This document shows positions 10,829 to 20,388 of a stretch of 64,000 nucleotides of DNA, in pieces. The notes under the pieces are model-generated. The model was not told the DNA's origin. It saw only the letters and a list, made by a program, of their open reading frames with translations, and did not search any database. The position numbers and the translations under genes were made by a program. The DNA comes from Candidatus Francisella endociliophora. Lineage in GTDB: Bacteria; Pseudomonadota; Gammaproteobacteria; Francisellales; Francisellaceae. Numbering within the stretch: the first letter of the stretch is position 1; each line of letters begins with the position of its first letter. The stretch is taken from NCBI RefSeq assembly GCF_000764555.1, contig NZ_CP009574.1, forward strand, positions 496,001-560,000, read 5' to 3'.

Positions 10829-11479
10829 ATGCAGACCCCCTTTCCAAAAAACAACATTAAATACCAACTTCTTGATGAATCACATTTTAAAGAAGTTTCT
10901 AACCTTTTTGCCGATAGCTTTATAAATTAAGAACTACTTATTAAAAATAGTGGCGTACTATATGAGAACTATATTCTTGCTACTAGAGTTCGTACTCAAC
11001 ATGCTATCGAAAATAAAATGTCTGCTGTCGCAATATGTCAAGATACTCAAAAAGTAGCTGGATTTTGTATAAATTTAGACCCCTATTCAAGCTCACAAGT
11101 TGATAGAAGCTCGTATGCTGACAAAGACCCTGCTTTTAAGCTTATTAATCGAATACTTACCGAACTTTATAAAGATGTTAAGCTTATAGAAAAAGCTGGC
11201 GTAAACTTTTCTATTTATGCTCTAGCTGTTGCTGAAGATTTTCAGAATCTAGGAATTGCTACAACACTTATCAAACTAAGCGAGCAAATAGCATTAGATA
11301 ATAATTTTTCGAAAATTTTTATAGATGCTACAAGTCTTGGTACTTATAAAATAGCCCGAAAATTAAATTATAAACAGTTAGCTCAAATTAATTATCAAGA
11401 TTTCAATTATGAAGGTAGAAAACCTTTTAAGAATATCACAAACCATATTGGACCTACTGTCTTTAACAAGCAAATATAA
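10829..11479 (+). pseudogene. GNAT-family N-acetyltransferase broken by an in-frame stop
   Basis: A frame opening with ATG at 10829, directly after the rpiA stop, runs 33 codons to ...LFADSFIN and meets TAA at 10928-10930. It then continues in the same frame for another 183 codons to 11479. Read through, it would be a 216-residue acetyltransferase: the N-terminal FKEVSNLFADSF region, a central beta region, and the acetyl-CoA loop EDFQNLGIATTLIKLSEQIA (a variant of Q/RxxGxG/A). The remainder from the ATG at 11018 lacks the first beta-alpha elements of the fold and has no clear ribosome site, so a functional product is unlikely. A single substitution (for example GAA or CAA to TAA) explains the damage. 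Confidence 0.82.
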
Positions 11480-11482
11480 TAA

Positions 11483-12178
11483 CTATTTACGCCTTATAAA
11501 CTTAAATAATAAAGGCATTAATGCTAAGACTCCCAAAACACTTAAAGCCAAGATAAACTTACTATCTATAAAATTATTCATATTGCCCACTAGTATAGAT
11601 TGCTTAGCATGTACCCCAAACCAAACATAGATAAAGGTCACAGGGATAATTCCTATTAATGTTGTAAAAAAGAAAATGCTATTTTTAACTTTTAAAATAC
11701 CAGCTAAGATATTTGGTACAAAAAATGGTATTGGCAAAAGCCTCGAAACAAATAATATAGCAATAGGATAATTCTCAACTAATGATTTAAATTTTGAAAC
11801 AATTTTGTATTTTGGATTATTAGATACCTCACCCCAATTATACTTTATAAGTATAAAGGTAAACATAGCCCCTATAGTCGCTGAAAATAAGCAAACTATA
11901 AACCCTAACCACAGCCCAAATAAAAGCCCTGCTAATATCTTTAAAAAAGGCTTTACAGGGACAGAAAAAAATACAGTTAAAATATAAGCAATCCCATAAC
12001 AAAAACTAGCTATAACAATATGATTATCAACATAATAATCAATCTGATTATATGCTAATTGTAGTTTTTGAAGGTTAAAATATTTATAACCATTGAGGAT
12101 TAAAAATAAAAAAATCCCAAAACTCATAAAGAATATTAAAAATAGTCTTTTAAGGAGTAAGGGATTTGATTTTCTCAC
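11483..12178 (-). CDS. TVP38/TMEM64-family (VTT-domain) membrane protein
   Basis: 231 residues with about six hydrophobic segments. The conserved VTT/DedA-like core is visible as VPVKPFLKILAGLLFGLWLGFIVCLFSATIGAMFTF and RLLPIPFFVPNILAGILKVKNSIFFFTTLIGIIPVTFIYVWFG. These proteins act in phospholipid or undecaprenyl-lipid handling in the inner membrane. The gene lies between the convergent GNAT pseudogene (4 nt apart) and rplT on the same strand. It may be read through from the ribosomal operon but is probably unrelated in function. Confidence 0.85.
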   Translation of the reverse strand: MRKSNPLLLKRLFLIFFMSFGIFLFLILNGYKYFNLQKLQLAYNQIDYYVDNHIVIASFCYGIAYILTVFFSVPVKPFLKILAGLLFGLWLGFIVCLFSATIGAMFTFILIKYNWGEVSNNPKYKIVSKFKSLVENYPIAILFVSRLLPIPFFVPNILAGILKVKNSIFFFTTLIGIIPVTFIYVWFGVHAKQSILVGNMNNFIDSKFILALSVLGVLALMPLLFKFIRRK

Positions 12179-12209
12179 TTAAATTTTGAGAAAGCTAGCT
12201 TAGATATAA

Positions 12210-12566
12210 TTAAGCTAATGCAGCTTTTGCTTTTTCTACAACAGCAGCAAAAGCATCTTTGTTGTATACAGCCAACTCAGCTAATGCTTTTCTATCTAGC
12301 TCAACACCAGCTTTGTTTAAGCCATTAATTAATTGGCTATAGCTAATATCATGTTGTCTAGCTGCAGCATTGATACGAACGATCCAAAGTGATCTGAATG
12401 TTCTTTTCTTAACTTTACGGTCTCTATAAGCATATTGACCTGCTTTAATTACTGCTTGTTTAGCTACTCTATATACTCTTGAACGAGCACCATAGTAACC
12501 TTTAGCTTGATTTAAAATCTTCTTATGACGTGCGCGTGCTGTTACGCCTCTTTTTACTCTTGACAT
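12210..12566 (-). CDS. rplT: 50S ribosomal protein L20
   Basis: L20 is an early 23S-binding protein needed for 50S assembly. The 118-residue length and the sequence [20 protein letters not shown], followed by [20 protein letters not shown] and [21 protein letters not shown], are diagnostic. It ends the thrS-infC-rpmI-rplT operon. In relatives, L20 represses its own operon by binding leader RNA; I did not identify such a leader here. Confidence 0.98.
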   Translation of the reverse strand: MSRVKRGVTARARHKKILNQAKGYYGARSRVYRVAKQAVIKAGQYAYRDRKVKKRTFRSLWIVRINAAARQHDISYSQLINGLNKAGVELDRKALAELAVYNKDAFAAVVEKAKAALA

Positions 12567-12601
12567 TATTTAGTCTCCACTTTAAAAATTGATAAACAAA
12601 C

Positions 12602-12799
12602 TTATGCGTAAGGCATTTGTTGAACTAGGCTAGCTTGATCAACTTTAGCTACTTGATTCATACCTCTTAAATGACGCTTTCTTTTAGTAGTCATCTTAGT
12701 GTTGATATGAGCACGGTTTGCACAACGGTGTTTGAAACCACCCTTACCAGTCTTTTTAAAGCGCTTAGCAGCACCACTCTTAGTTTTTAACTTAGGCAT
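12602..12799 (-). CDS. rpmI: 50S ribosomal protein L35
   Basis: 65 residues starting [20 protein letters not shown], with the basic [23 protein letters not shown] core of L35. It sits between infC and rplT with spacers of 44 and 35 nt, in the standard bacterial order. Confidence 0.98.
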   Translation of the reverse strand: MPKLKTKSGAAKRFKKTGKGGFKHRCANRAHINTKMTTKRKRHLRGMNQVAKVDQASLVQQMPYA

Positions 12800-12843
12800 T
12801 TTTAAATACTCCGCATTGTATTAATTGTTATTATTTTAATTTA

Positions 12844-13362
12844 CTACTTTTTCTTTGGTCCTAAAACCATAATCATTTGACGACCTTCCATTTTAGGTTG
12901 GTGTTCCACTACACCATAATCAGCAGCATCGTTTGCCATACGCTTAAGCATTTCCATACCTAATTCTTTGTGTGACATTTCTCTACCTCTGAATCTCAGT
13001 GTAACTTTTACTTTATCGCCTTTTTCAAGGAATTTTAGCAGGTTGCGTAGTTTTACCTGATAATCCCCTACATCAGTCACAGGTCTAAGCTTTACTTCTT
13101 TTACTTGTGTCTGTTTTTGGTTCTTTTTAGCTTGTGCTTTTTTCTTACCCTGTTCGAATAAGTATTTACCATAGTCCATCAAACGACAAACTGGTGGCTT
13201 AGCATTTGCTACCATTTCAACCAAATCAACATTAGCTCCTTCAGCCAATGCCAAAGCATCATTGATAGAAACTATTCCTATTTGTTCTCCATCAACTCCA
13301 ACTAGACGCACCTCTTTAGCTTTAATTTGCTCATTAATTGGTGCTTTTTTATCCGCTTTAAT
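12844..13362 (-). CDS. infC: Translation initiation factor IF-3 (AUU start)
   Basis: IF-3 binds the 30S subunit and rejects non-AUG starts and non-initiator tRNA. A GTG-initiated frame at 13311 would remove the conserved N-terminal segment, whereas the same frame extends upstream to an ATT at 13362 and gives (M)[19 protein letters not shown], aligning with the start of E. coli IF-3 (PNRINGEIRAQEVRL). GGAGG lies nine bases upstream of this ATT. The resulting 172-residue protein has normal length, with the N-domain through about residue 80 and a C-domain containing [16 protein letters not shown]. The rare AUU start underlies autoregulation in E. coli and is probably conserved here. Confidence 0.95.
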   Translation of the reverse strand: MKADKKAPINEQIKAKEVRLVGVDGEQIGIVSINDALALAEGANVDLVEMVANAKPPVCRLMDYGKYLFEQGKKKAQAKKNQKQTQVKEVKLRPVTDVGDYQVKLRNLLKFLEKGDKVKVTLRFRGREMSHKELGMEMLKRMANDAADYGVVEHQPKMEGRQMIMVLGPKKK

Positions 13363-13371
13363 AACTATTTT

Positions 13372-13376
13372 CCTCC
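13372..13376 (-). promoter_or_regulatory. Shine-Dalgarno site that sets the infC AUU start
   Basis: The minus strand reads GGAGG here, nine bases before ATT at 13362 and six before GTT at 13365. No comparable site precedes the downstream GTG at 13311. Together with the protein homology this fixes the non-canonical start of infC. Confidence 0.85.
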
Positions 13377-13386
13377 ACAGAAATTA

Positions 13387-15294
13387 TTATTTTTTATTTT
13401 TAACTTGTTCTTTCAGATAAGAGCAAAAATCTTGTGTCGACATCTGTCCTAGATCTTCACCATTATGTTTTCTGATAGTAATAATCTTTTGTTCTTGCTC
13501 ATTTTTACCCAGAATTACAAGGTATGGAAGTCGCAAAAGAGTATGCTCACGTATTTTAAACCCAATCTTTTCATTTCTCAAGTCTAATTTAACTCTTATA
13601 CCACTTTTTTCAAGCTCTTCGGCAACTTCTTGACAATATTCATCTTGATGATTACTAATACCCATCACAGCAACCTGAGTAGGAGTTAGCCAAAGTGGTA
13701 AATTACCAGCATAATGTTCTATAAGCATACCAATAAATCTCTCCAAAGATCCTACTATAGCTCTATGTAACATTACAGGAACTTGCTTATCACCATTTTT
13801 ATCAATATAAGTAGCTCCAAGTCTTTGAGGCATTGAGAAATCAAGCTGAATAGTTCCACACTGCCAACTTCTACCAATAGCATCTTTTAAATGAAATTCT
13901 ATTTTAGGACCATAAAAAGCACCTTCTCCAGGAAGCAATTCATAATTTACACTATGCGCCTCTAAAGCATTCTTTAACATCTGCTCTGATCTGTCCCAGG
14001 TCTCATCATCACCAATTCTATTTTCTGGCCTAAGAGCAATCTTGACATCAAAATCATTAAAGCCAAAATCTTTGTAAACCTCAAAGCATTGCTTAACCAT
14101 TAAGATAACTTCTTCTTCAACCTGCTCAGGAGTACAAAAAGCATGACCATCATCTTGGGTAAAACTTCTAACTCTAAGCAAACCATGAAGTGATCCAGAA
14201 GGCTCATTTCTATGAACTATACCAAACTCTGCCATTCTTACAGGTAAATCTCTATAGCTATGAAGTTTAGTATTATAAACTTGTACACAAGTTGGACAGT
14301 TCATTGGTCTAATTGCAAAATCTCTATTTTCAGATTTTGTTGCAAACATATTTTCAGCATACTTTGATGCATGTCCCGACTTCTCCCATAAGCTAAAATC
14401 TGCTATGAGTGGAGTTCTAATCTCACTACAGCCATATTTGTTATTTGAGGCACGCATATAGTCTTCAACTTCACGCCAAATTCTCACACCATTATCATGC
14501 CAAAATGGAATACCTGGAGAATCTTCTTGAAAATGAAATAAACCCAAAGCCTTGCCAATCTTACGATGATCACGCTTTTCAGCTTCTTCAAGCATATGTA
14601 AATATTGCTCAAGGTCTTCTTTGGTAGCCCAACAAGTTCCATATATTCTAGTTAGCATTTCATTATTAGAATCCCCTCTCCAATATGCACCTGCTAATTT
14701 TGTAAGTTTGAAAGCTTTGATAACTGATGTGCTTGGAATATGCGGACCACGACAAAGATCACTAAATTCACCTTGAGTGTAAATCTTAATTTGCTGATCT
14801 GCTGGAATACTATCAATTATATCAACCTTATAATTTTCACCTTGAGCTTTAAAAAACTCAATTGCTTCATCTTTAGAAACAATTCTATAGCTAACAGGTG
14901 TGCCCTTCTTAGCTAGCTCTTTCATTTTCTTCTCTATCTTAGGAAGATCAGCTTCACCTATAGCTTCTTTGAAAGAAAAATCATAATAAAAACCATTGTC
15001 AACAACTGGACCTATTGTAACCTCTGTACTTGGATATAGCTCTTTAACTGCATGGGCAAGTAAATGTGCACATGAATGTCTTAAAATCTCAAGACCTTCA
15101 GTATCTTTCGTTGTGATTAATTTAAGTTCGCAATCACTATCAATAGTATCTTTTGCATCTTTAAGTTGCCCATTTATATACACTCCAACAGTAGCCTTAG
15201 CTAAACCAGGAGATATTGATTTTGCAACTTGTAAGGAATTAACACCTTTTTCAAACTCTTTTACAGAGCCATCAGGAAATGTAATATTTATCAT
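13387..15294 (-). CDS. thrS: Threonyl-tRNA synthetase
   Basis: A class II aminoacyl-tRNA synthetase of 635 residues, the usual length. The N-terminal TGS domain (ITFPDGSVKEFEKGV) is followed by the editing domain with HSCAHLLAHAVKELYP near residue 73 and the zinc-site residues of that domain. The catalytic core carries motif 2 (FGIVHRNEPSGSLHGLLRVRSF), the NCPTCVQVY zinc Cys near residue 334, motif 3 (MLHRAIVGSLERFIGMLIE) and the anticodon-binding domain (LPLWLTPTQVAVMGISN). It is the first gene of the thrS-infC-rpmI-rplT operon, 24 nt before the infC ATT start. Confidence 0.97.
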   Translation of the reverse strand: MINITFPDGSVKEFEKGVNSLQVAKSISPGLAKATVGVYINGQLKDAKDTIDSDCELKLITTKDTEGLEILRHSCAHLLAHAVKELYPSTEVTIGPVVDNGFYYDFSFKEAIGEADLPKIEKKMKELAKKGTPVSYRIVSKDEAIEFFKAQGENYKVDIIDSIPADQQIKIYTQGEFSDLCRGPHIPSTSVIKAFKLTKLAGAYWRGDSNNEMLTRIYGTCWATKEDLEQYLHMLEEAEKRDHRKIGKALGLFHFQEDSPGIPFWHDNGVRIWREVEDYMRASNNKYGCSEIRTPLIADFSLWEKSGHASKYAENMFATKSENRDFAIRPMNCPTCVQVYNTKLHSYRDLPVRMAEFGIVHRNEPSGSLHGLLRVRSFTQDDGHAFCTPEQVEEEVILMVKQCFEVYKDFGFNDFDVKIALRPENRIGDDETWDRSEQMLKNALEAHSVNYELLPGEGAFYGPKIEFHLKDAIGRSWQCGTIQLDFSMPQRLGATYIDKNGDKQVPVMLHRAIVGSLERFIGMLIEHYAGNLPLWLTPTQVAVMGISNHQDEYCQEVAEELEKSGIRVKLDLRNEKIGFKIREHTLLRLPYLVILGKNEQEQKIITIRKHNGEDLGQMSTQDFCSYLKEQVKNKK

Positions 15295-15723
15295 AGCTTA
15301 TATCTTCGTAATTTAATCAAACTGTAACAGCCTACTATTATATTGCATGCAGAGAATTATGTAAATTATATAATCTCTGATACCTCCATATCTCAAAACT
15401 GTTAAATGAAAAAAATCTATACAAAAAAATTATCAACAAATTATTTTACAAAACAAAAAATTATAGTAATAGTTTATTTTTCTATAAAATGTCAAGTCCT
15501 TACCTAACAAATTCATAATCATTTATTTAAAATTAAAAATATCCAAAAAATTAAAACAAATAGATCTGATATTTTTATTAAAATAGTTCATTTTTATAAC
15601 CATACATCTAAATAAGAGCTTCAAATCTACATTTTTTATTTTACTTTCAAAACTGATATATTGAAGTTGTGAAGAGAAGTTCTCTTCATGTTTTGTTAAA
15701 AAATATAGATAAGGAGTCTTATC
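15295..15723. other. 429-bp AT-rich divergent intergenic region with a palindrome before the LPMO gene
   Basis: No coding frame is evident. The region must hold the promoters of thrS (leftward) and the LPMO gene (rightward). The one clear structure is a perfect inverted repeat, GAAGAGAA-G-TTCTCTTC, at 15671-15687, extendable by T/A on each side. It lies 37 bp before the LPMO ATG and upstream of its AAGGAG ribosome site. It could be an operator or a short 5'-UTR hairpin. The rest is poly-A/T-rich without readable repeats. Confidence 0.6.
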
Positions 15724-17529
15724 ATGAAAATTAATAAAATAACAATGCTGACAACTCTAGCAATCTTAGCCAGCTCAGAAGCTTACTCACATGGTTATGT
15801 TGAAAGCCCAGCAGCTAGGGGTTATATGTGTAAATTAGGTGAAAATCTAAACTGTGGATCAATTGTAAATGAACCACAATCTATTGAAGCACCTGACTAT
15901 CTATTTAACAGTTATAGTCAAAGAAATCCTTTACCTAGTGAAAATGGTACTCCCGTACAATTACTTGATAAAATGATGGGTAGTACAGGTGTAAGTGGTT
16001 TTTCTCAGCTTGATGAACAGGAACAATCTAGATGGGCGAAAACTGTTGTAAAACCAGGACAACAATTAGAGTTTAAATGGCATTTCACTGCTAACCATAG
16101 CTCTAACTATTTTAAATATTATATTACCAAAAAAGATTGGAATCCTGATCAATTACTAACAAGATCTTCTTTTGAAGATAAACCTTTAGATTGTTATTTT
16201 ACTAACTCTAACTTCGATAGATTTGACCGCCCTCCTCAAGGACTCTCAAAAACATGTAACCTACCTAACAGAGAGGGTTATCAAGTAATAATGGCTGTTT
16301 GGGATGTCGCTGACACTACAAATAGTTTTTATAACTTAATAGACTTGGAGTTTAGTAATGACAAAACTCCTGGCTCTATTATAGATGGTAAATCTACAGG
16401 CTCAAGCAGCGAGCCTAAAGAATTTAACCCTGAAAGCACTTATGCAAATTCGGGAACATTAGTGATTTATGATGGTAAAGTTTATAAAAATAAATGGTAT
16501 GTAAATCCAAATGGTTCTGCGCCAGGGACAGAGCAATATGGCCCATGGGAATACATAAGAGATTATGAAGAAACAAACCCTAGTAATTACAAACTAATGG
16601 GTACAATAAATGCAAGTGCTGCTGATTTATTGGCAGGAGGTAAAATCTATTTATATGTATTCTCCAATGATCCTGATTCTCAGATTAATAAAGAGTTCGA
16701 AATCCTAGATATAAAAGATGGTATGTCTACAGCTGACATCTATCAAAATGTAGCTAAGAATGTAAATAACATTAGTAGCGAACATTTAAACAACAACATA
16801 ATTGCTGGTGTTGAAAATGCAAGTGGTGTCGTATCACCTAGTTCTGATAAGGTAAACATTTATCAGGTCAAAAATGGTCCATATACTCAAGCCAGCTTAT
16901 CATTCAAACCTGATGCTACAAGTGTCAAAAATGAACTTCACCTTATGAATTTTAAAGATACATATTACCAAAATAGTAAAGGTGAAATATTTATCAACGG
17001 TCAAATTATGTCTCATGGTTCTAAGACAACTAATGTTTCAGTAGTTCTTCAAGATTCACAAGGTAATCAAGTAGATCGTAAGCAAGATATTATGATTGCA
17101 CCTATGGATACTTATGACCTTTCTTGGAAGTTCGGAAACTTAGCTTCTGGTAATTATAAACTTATTATCTCAAGCGAAATGTCAGGAGCACAAGCTTGGC
17201 AGAAAGCTATGGATATTAAAATTGCAGCATCAGGTGGTGGCAGTGACGATGTTACAAAAGCCAAGGTATCATTTGAGGCTAATACTCCATTTTACTATGT
17301 TAAATCACAGGATGAGCCTGTAGTAGCTGTAGCTCACTATAAAGACATTGGTGAAGTTAACTTTAGTGATGGTCAGGTTATTAAGATTAACCCTTGGGCT
17401 CTAACAAGTGTTGCTATAGGAAATGACAATTCAACTTATGTAACATGCCCAAGACCCACAAATAATCAATCAGAAGTTACTTATGTTGTAACAGGTGGTT
17501 TAAACGACTTAAGTTGTAAAATTAAATAA
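15724..17529 (+). CDS. cbpA: Secreted chitin-binding protein with AA10 lytic polysaccharide monooxygenase domain (GbpA-like)
   Basis: 601 residues. Signal peptide 1-22 (cleavage after AYS) exposes His 23 as the mature N terminus, as required for the copper histidine brace. The partner histidine is H125 in FTANHSSNYFKYYITKKDW, and the axial-site Phe lies in TTNSFYNLIDLEF near 202. The AA10 domain spans about 23-212. A CBM5/12-like chitin-binding module follows at about 238-277 (Y-DGKVYKNKWY...GPWEYI), then GbpA-like beta-rich domains. The expected role is oxidative cleavage of, or binding to, chitin outside the cell. The symbol is the one used in Francisella; I am less sure of the symbol than of the function. 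Confidence 0.9.
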   Translation: MKINKITMLTTLAILASSEAYSHGYVESPAARGYMCKLGENLNCGSIVNEPQSIEAPDYLFNSYSQRNPLPSENGTPVQLLDKMMGSTGVSGFSQLDEQEQSRWAKTVVKPGQQLEFKWHFTANHSSNYFKYYITKKDWNPDQLLTRSSFEDKPLDCYFTNSNFDRFDRPPQGLSKTCNLPNREGYQVIMAVWDVADTTNSFYNLIDLEFSNDKTPGSIIDGKSTGSSSEPKEFNPESTYANSGTLVIYDGKVYKNKWYVNPNGSAPGTEQYGPWEYIRDYEETNPSNYKLMGTINASAADLLAGGKIYLYVFSNDPDSQINKEFEILDIKDGMSTADIYQNVAKNVNNISSEHLNNNIIAGVENASGVVSPSSDKVNIYQVKNGPYTQASLSFKPDATSVKNELHLMNFKDTYYQNSKGEIFINGQIMSHGSKTTNVSVVLQDSQGNQVDRKQDIMIAPMDTYDLSWKFGNLASGNYKLIISSEMSGAQAWQKAMDIKIAASGGGSDDVTKAKVSFEANTPFYYVKSQDEPVVAVAHYKDIGEVNFSDGQVIKINPWALTSVAIGNDNSTYVTCPRPTNNQSEVTYVVTGGLNDLSCKIK

Positions 17530-17555
17530 CTCATCTGCTGATTTTCTTTTATATT

Positions 17556-17855
17556 CTAATTATTTTCTCTATCAAAATCATCATTATACATTACATGCAT
17601 TTTTGCTATAGTTGGATTTGTATTATATAAACCCTGATAAGCATTCATTACAACATTACATTTATTATCATATTTTTCATTACATTTCTTTAAATAGTAT
17701 TTACAGAATTCTAAAGAAATTTTAGTATGAGTTTCATACTCTATACCTTTTTTAGGATTATAAACTTTACAAAAGTTAACATACGACTCACTAGCATATA
17801 TATTTATGCTCAACAAAAAAAGAATTATAGAAAATAAGCCTTTCTTACTCCACAT
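17556..17855 (-). CDS. Small exported protein of unknown function
   Basis: 99 residues with a clear signal peptide (KKGLFSIILFLLSINIYASE, cleavage near residue 22). The mature part is about 77 residues and has four cysteines (FCKVY, EFCKYYLKKC, NKCNVV), compatible with two disulfides in the periplasm. I do not recognise a family. The start overlaps the end of the upstream gcvH by 11 nt, so translation may be coupled. It converges on the LPMO gene. Confidence 0.65.
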   Translation of the reverse strand: MWSKKGLFSIILFLLSINIYASESYVNFCKVYNPKKGIEYETHTKISLEFCKYYLKKCNEKYDNKCNVVMNAYQGLYNTNPTIAKMHVMYNDDFDRENN

Positions 17856-18225
17856 GACTTCTATAATCTTCTGGACTCAATAAATCGTTAACTTCTTTAG
17901 CATCAGATATTTCAATTTCAAACAACCAACCATCTGTATAACATGCTTGATTTATAAGTTTTGGATTATCCAAAAGAGCTTCATTAACTTTGGTAATCTT
18001 TCCAGATAATGGAGAATAAATATCAGATGCTGTCTTAACTGACTCTATTACACAAGCTTCATCATCTTTTTTATATTCTTGACCTACTTTAGGTAAGTCT
18101 ACATATACTATTTCACCAAATTCATTCTGAGAATAGTCATCAATCCCAACTCTTGCAACATTATTTTTTACATCAACCCACTCATTAGTTTCTGTATATA
18201 CATAGCTTTGATTTATTTCTGACAT
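17845..18225 (-). CDS. gcvH: Glycine cleavage system H protein (stand-alone copy)
   Basis: H protein carries the lipoyl arm that shuttles the aminomethyl group between GcvP, GcvT and Lpd. I chose the ATG at 18225 (MSEINQSYVYTETNEWVDV, 126 residues) over the ATG at 18240, which adds five residues not typical of the family. The lipoylation site is the Lys in CVIESVKTASDIYSP near residue 64; the GIDDYSQNEFGEIVYVDLP region is also characteristic. No gcvT or gcvP is nearby, so it either serves a remote glycine cleavage complex or is a second copy with another lipoyl-relay role. It is divergent from murG. Confidence 0.88.
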   Translation of the reverse strand: MSEINQSYVYTETNEWVDVKNNVARVGIDDYSQNEFGEIVYVDLPKVGQEYKKDDEACVIESVKTASDIYSPLSGKITKVNEALLDNPKLINQACYTDGWLFEIEISDAKEVNDLLSPEDYRSHVE

Positions 18226-18326
18226 AAGATTCCTTTTCAATAGAGTTTTTAATTATTTTAGCTAATTGATGATAATAGCATAAAAATCCTTTAAAATTAA
18301 TTTGAAAAATACAACATGAGTTCGAT

Positions 18327-19457
18327 ATGAATTTGAAAGGTAAAAATATTATTATTACAGCAGGAGGAACGGGAGGGCATATATATCCTGCACTTGCTGT
18401 TGCTAATCTATTAGCTGAAAATGGTGCCAATGTAACTTGGGTAGGTACACCTAATAGTATGGAGTCGCAAATCGTCCCAGATAGTTTTAATATGCAATAC
18501 ATCAACTCTTTTGGAATACGAGGAAAAGGGATTTCAAAAAAGCTAGCTTTTCCATTTAGATTAGCAATTAGTACACTAAAAGCTAGGGCTCTACTAAAAA
18601 AATTTAAAACAGATCTTGTAATAGGTTTTGGTGGTTACGTCTCTGGGCCAATATGTCTTGCAGCTGTACAAAAAAATATCCCAATAATAATTCATGAGCA
18701 GAATGCTAAAATAGGTTTTACTAATCGGATATTAGCAAAGCTCGCAACAAAAATCTGTCTAGCTTTTGATATTGATGATCTAAACACCTATTTTAACTCT
18801 AAACAACTTAAAAGAACCAAGATTGTTGGTAACCCAGTTAGAAAAGATATTATTAATTTGAATGATATAACAAAAGACTACTCTAATTCTTCAACTCTTA
18901 AGATACTTATACTTGGTGGTAGTCAAGGTGCAAAAGCGATCAATGATATTATTCCAGAACTAATAATAGAAGCTAATAAGCAAAATATAAACATACAAGT
19001 TTTGCATCAAACAGGTAAAGCGACTTTTAAAAGCACAAAAGAGCTCTATAAGGATATTAATCCAAACCATATAAAAGACATATCTCCTTTTATATCAGAT
19101 ATGGCAGAGGCATATAACTGGGCTGATATAGTTATTTGCAGATCTGGAGCTCTTACAGTATCTGAGTGTGCTACAGCAGGTTTACCTGCTATATTCATTC
19201 CATTTCCATTTGCTGTAGATGACCATCAATTTTTTAACGCCCAAAATATTGTTAATAATGATGCAGGATTTTGTCTAAGACAAGAGCAAATGAATACAGA
19301 AAATTTAATAGAAATACTAAAACCACTATCACAAAACAAACAAAAGTTAGAAGAAATGTCAGAAAAAGCAAAAAAAACATTGATAAAAGACTCTAGCGAA
19401 CAGATATTAGAATGTGTAAAAGAAATTTTATCTCAAAAAATAAGGATTAAAAAATGA
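18327..19457 (+). CDS. murG: UDP-GlcNAc:lipid I N-acetylglucosaminyltransferase MurG
   Basis: MurG is the GT28 enzyme that makes lipid II on the inner face of the membrane. 376 residues. The family signatures are present: [16 protein letters not shown] near residue 12, [11 protein letters not shown] near residue 95, [16 protein letters not shown] near residue 125, [12 protein letters not shown] near residue 195, [36 protein letters not shown] near residue 270. Its stop overlaps the start of ebfC (ATGA), giving a murG-ebfC-recR transcript. Confidence 0.97.
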   Translation: MNLKGKNIIITAGGTGGHIYPALAVANLLAENGANVTWVGTPNSMESQIVPDSFNMQYINSFGIRGKGISKKLAFPFRLAISTLKARALLKKFKTDLVIGFGGYVSGPICLAAVQKNIPIIIHEQNAKIGFTNRILAKLATKICLAFDIDDLNTYFNSKQLKRTKIVGNPVRKDIINLNDITKDYSNSSTLKILILGGSQGAKAINDIIPELIIEANKQNINIQVLHQTGKATFKSTKELYKDINPNHIKDISPFISDMAEAYNWADIVICRSGALTVSECATAGLPAIFIPFPFAVDDHQFFNAQNIVNNDAGFCLRQEQMNTENLIEILKPLSQNKQKLEEMSEKAKKTLIKDSSEQILECVKEILSQKIRIKK

Positions 19458-19789
19458 ATTTTGATATGTCAAAACTAATGCAACAAGCACAAAAAATGCA
19501 AGAGCAAATGAAAAAAGCTCAAGAAGAGCGTGACAATATGGAAGTTACAGGCGAAGCAGGTGCTGGACTTGTTAAAATAACAATGACAGGTAAATATGAT
19601 GTTAAATCAGTAAATATTGATGATTCATTAATGTCAGAGGATAAGGAAATGCTTGAAGATTTAATAGCAGCCGCTGTTAATAGTGCAGTAAAAAAAGTTG
19701 AAGAAAATTCATCTTCCACTGATATGCAACAAATGGCAAAAGATGCTGGTATTGATTTACCTGGCGGCATGAACTTCCCTTTTAAATAA
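19454..19789 (+). CDS. ebfC: YbaB/EbfC nucleoid-associated protein
   Basis: 111 residues starting with the typical [22 protein letters not shown] helix, followed by [27 protein letters not shown] and [16 protein letters not shown]. This small dimeric DNA-binding protein is almost always encoded directly upstream of recR, as here; the stop and the recR start share one base. Confidence 0.95.
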   Translation: MNFDMSKLMQQAQKMQEQMKKAQEERDNMEVTGEAGAGLVKITMTGKYDVKSVNIDDSLMSEDKEMLEDLIAAAVNSAVKKVEENSSSTDMQQMAKDAGIDLPGGMNFPFK

Positions 19790-20388
19790 TGAATAATAAA
19801 ATATTTTCTCCAAAAATCACTGCTGTAATTGAATCTTTGCGCAAATTGCCAACTATTGGCAAAAAATCCTCGCAGAGACTAGCACTCCACCTTTTAGATA
19901 AATCTCCTGAAACGGCTATAGCTATAGCGAATTCTTTACTTGATGCCACTCAAAGTATTAAAAAATGTAAATACTGCCAGACTTTGACAGAAGATGATGT
20001 TTGCAGCATATGTCAAAGTAGTCGAGATAATTCTAAGTTATGCATTATAGAAAATATGCTTGATATGATAGCTATTGAAGAAGCAGGTATTTTTAAAGGT
20101 AAATATTTTGTCCTAAATGGAAGAATCTCTCCTTTAGATGGTGTTGGTCCCAATGAGCTTAAGCTCGATATTTTAGAGCAAATAATTGCTGATAGAGAAA
20201 TTGATGAAATTATACTAGCAATTAGTCCTACTGTAGAGGGAGAAACTACTGCACACTTTATATCTCAGATGATTAATAAAGAAATCAAGTTATCAAGAAT
20301 TGGTTTTGGAGTGCCTTTTGGTGGAGAATTAGAGTATTTAGATCAGCAAACACTTTTACACGCTTTTAATGCTAGAACAAATATGTAA
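19789..20388 (+). CDS. recR: Recombination mediator RecR
   Basis: RecR works with RecO/RecF to load RecA onto SSB-coated gaps. 199 residues: the N-terminal helix-hairpin-helix (LRKLPTIGKKSSQRLALHLL), a four-cysteine zinc finger (CKYCQTLTEDDVCSIC near residues 58-73), and a Toprim domain (LCIIENMLDMIAIEEAGIFKGKYFVLNGRISPLDGVGP). It converges tail to tail with spoT without any spacer (20388/20389). Confidence 0.96.
   Translation: MNNKIFSPKITAVIESLRKLPTIGKKSSQRLALHLLDKSPETAIAIANSLLDATQSIKKCKYCQTLTEDDVCSICQSSRDNSKLCIIENMLDMIAIEEAGIFKGKYFVLNGRISPLDGVGPNELKLDILEQIIADREIDEIILAISPTVEGETTAHFISQMINKEIKLSRIGFGVPFGGELEYLDQQTLLHAFNARTNM

Noticed and set aside
13312-13361. Shorter infC start at the GTG at 13311
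   Set aside because: It would delete conserved N-terminal residues of IF-3 and has no ribosome site; the ATT start fits better.
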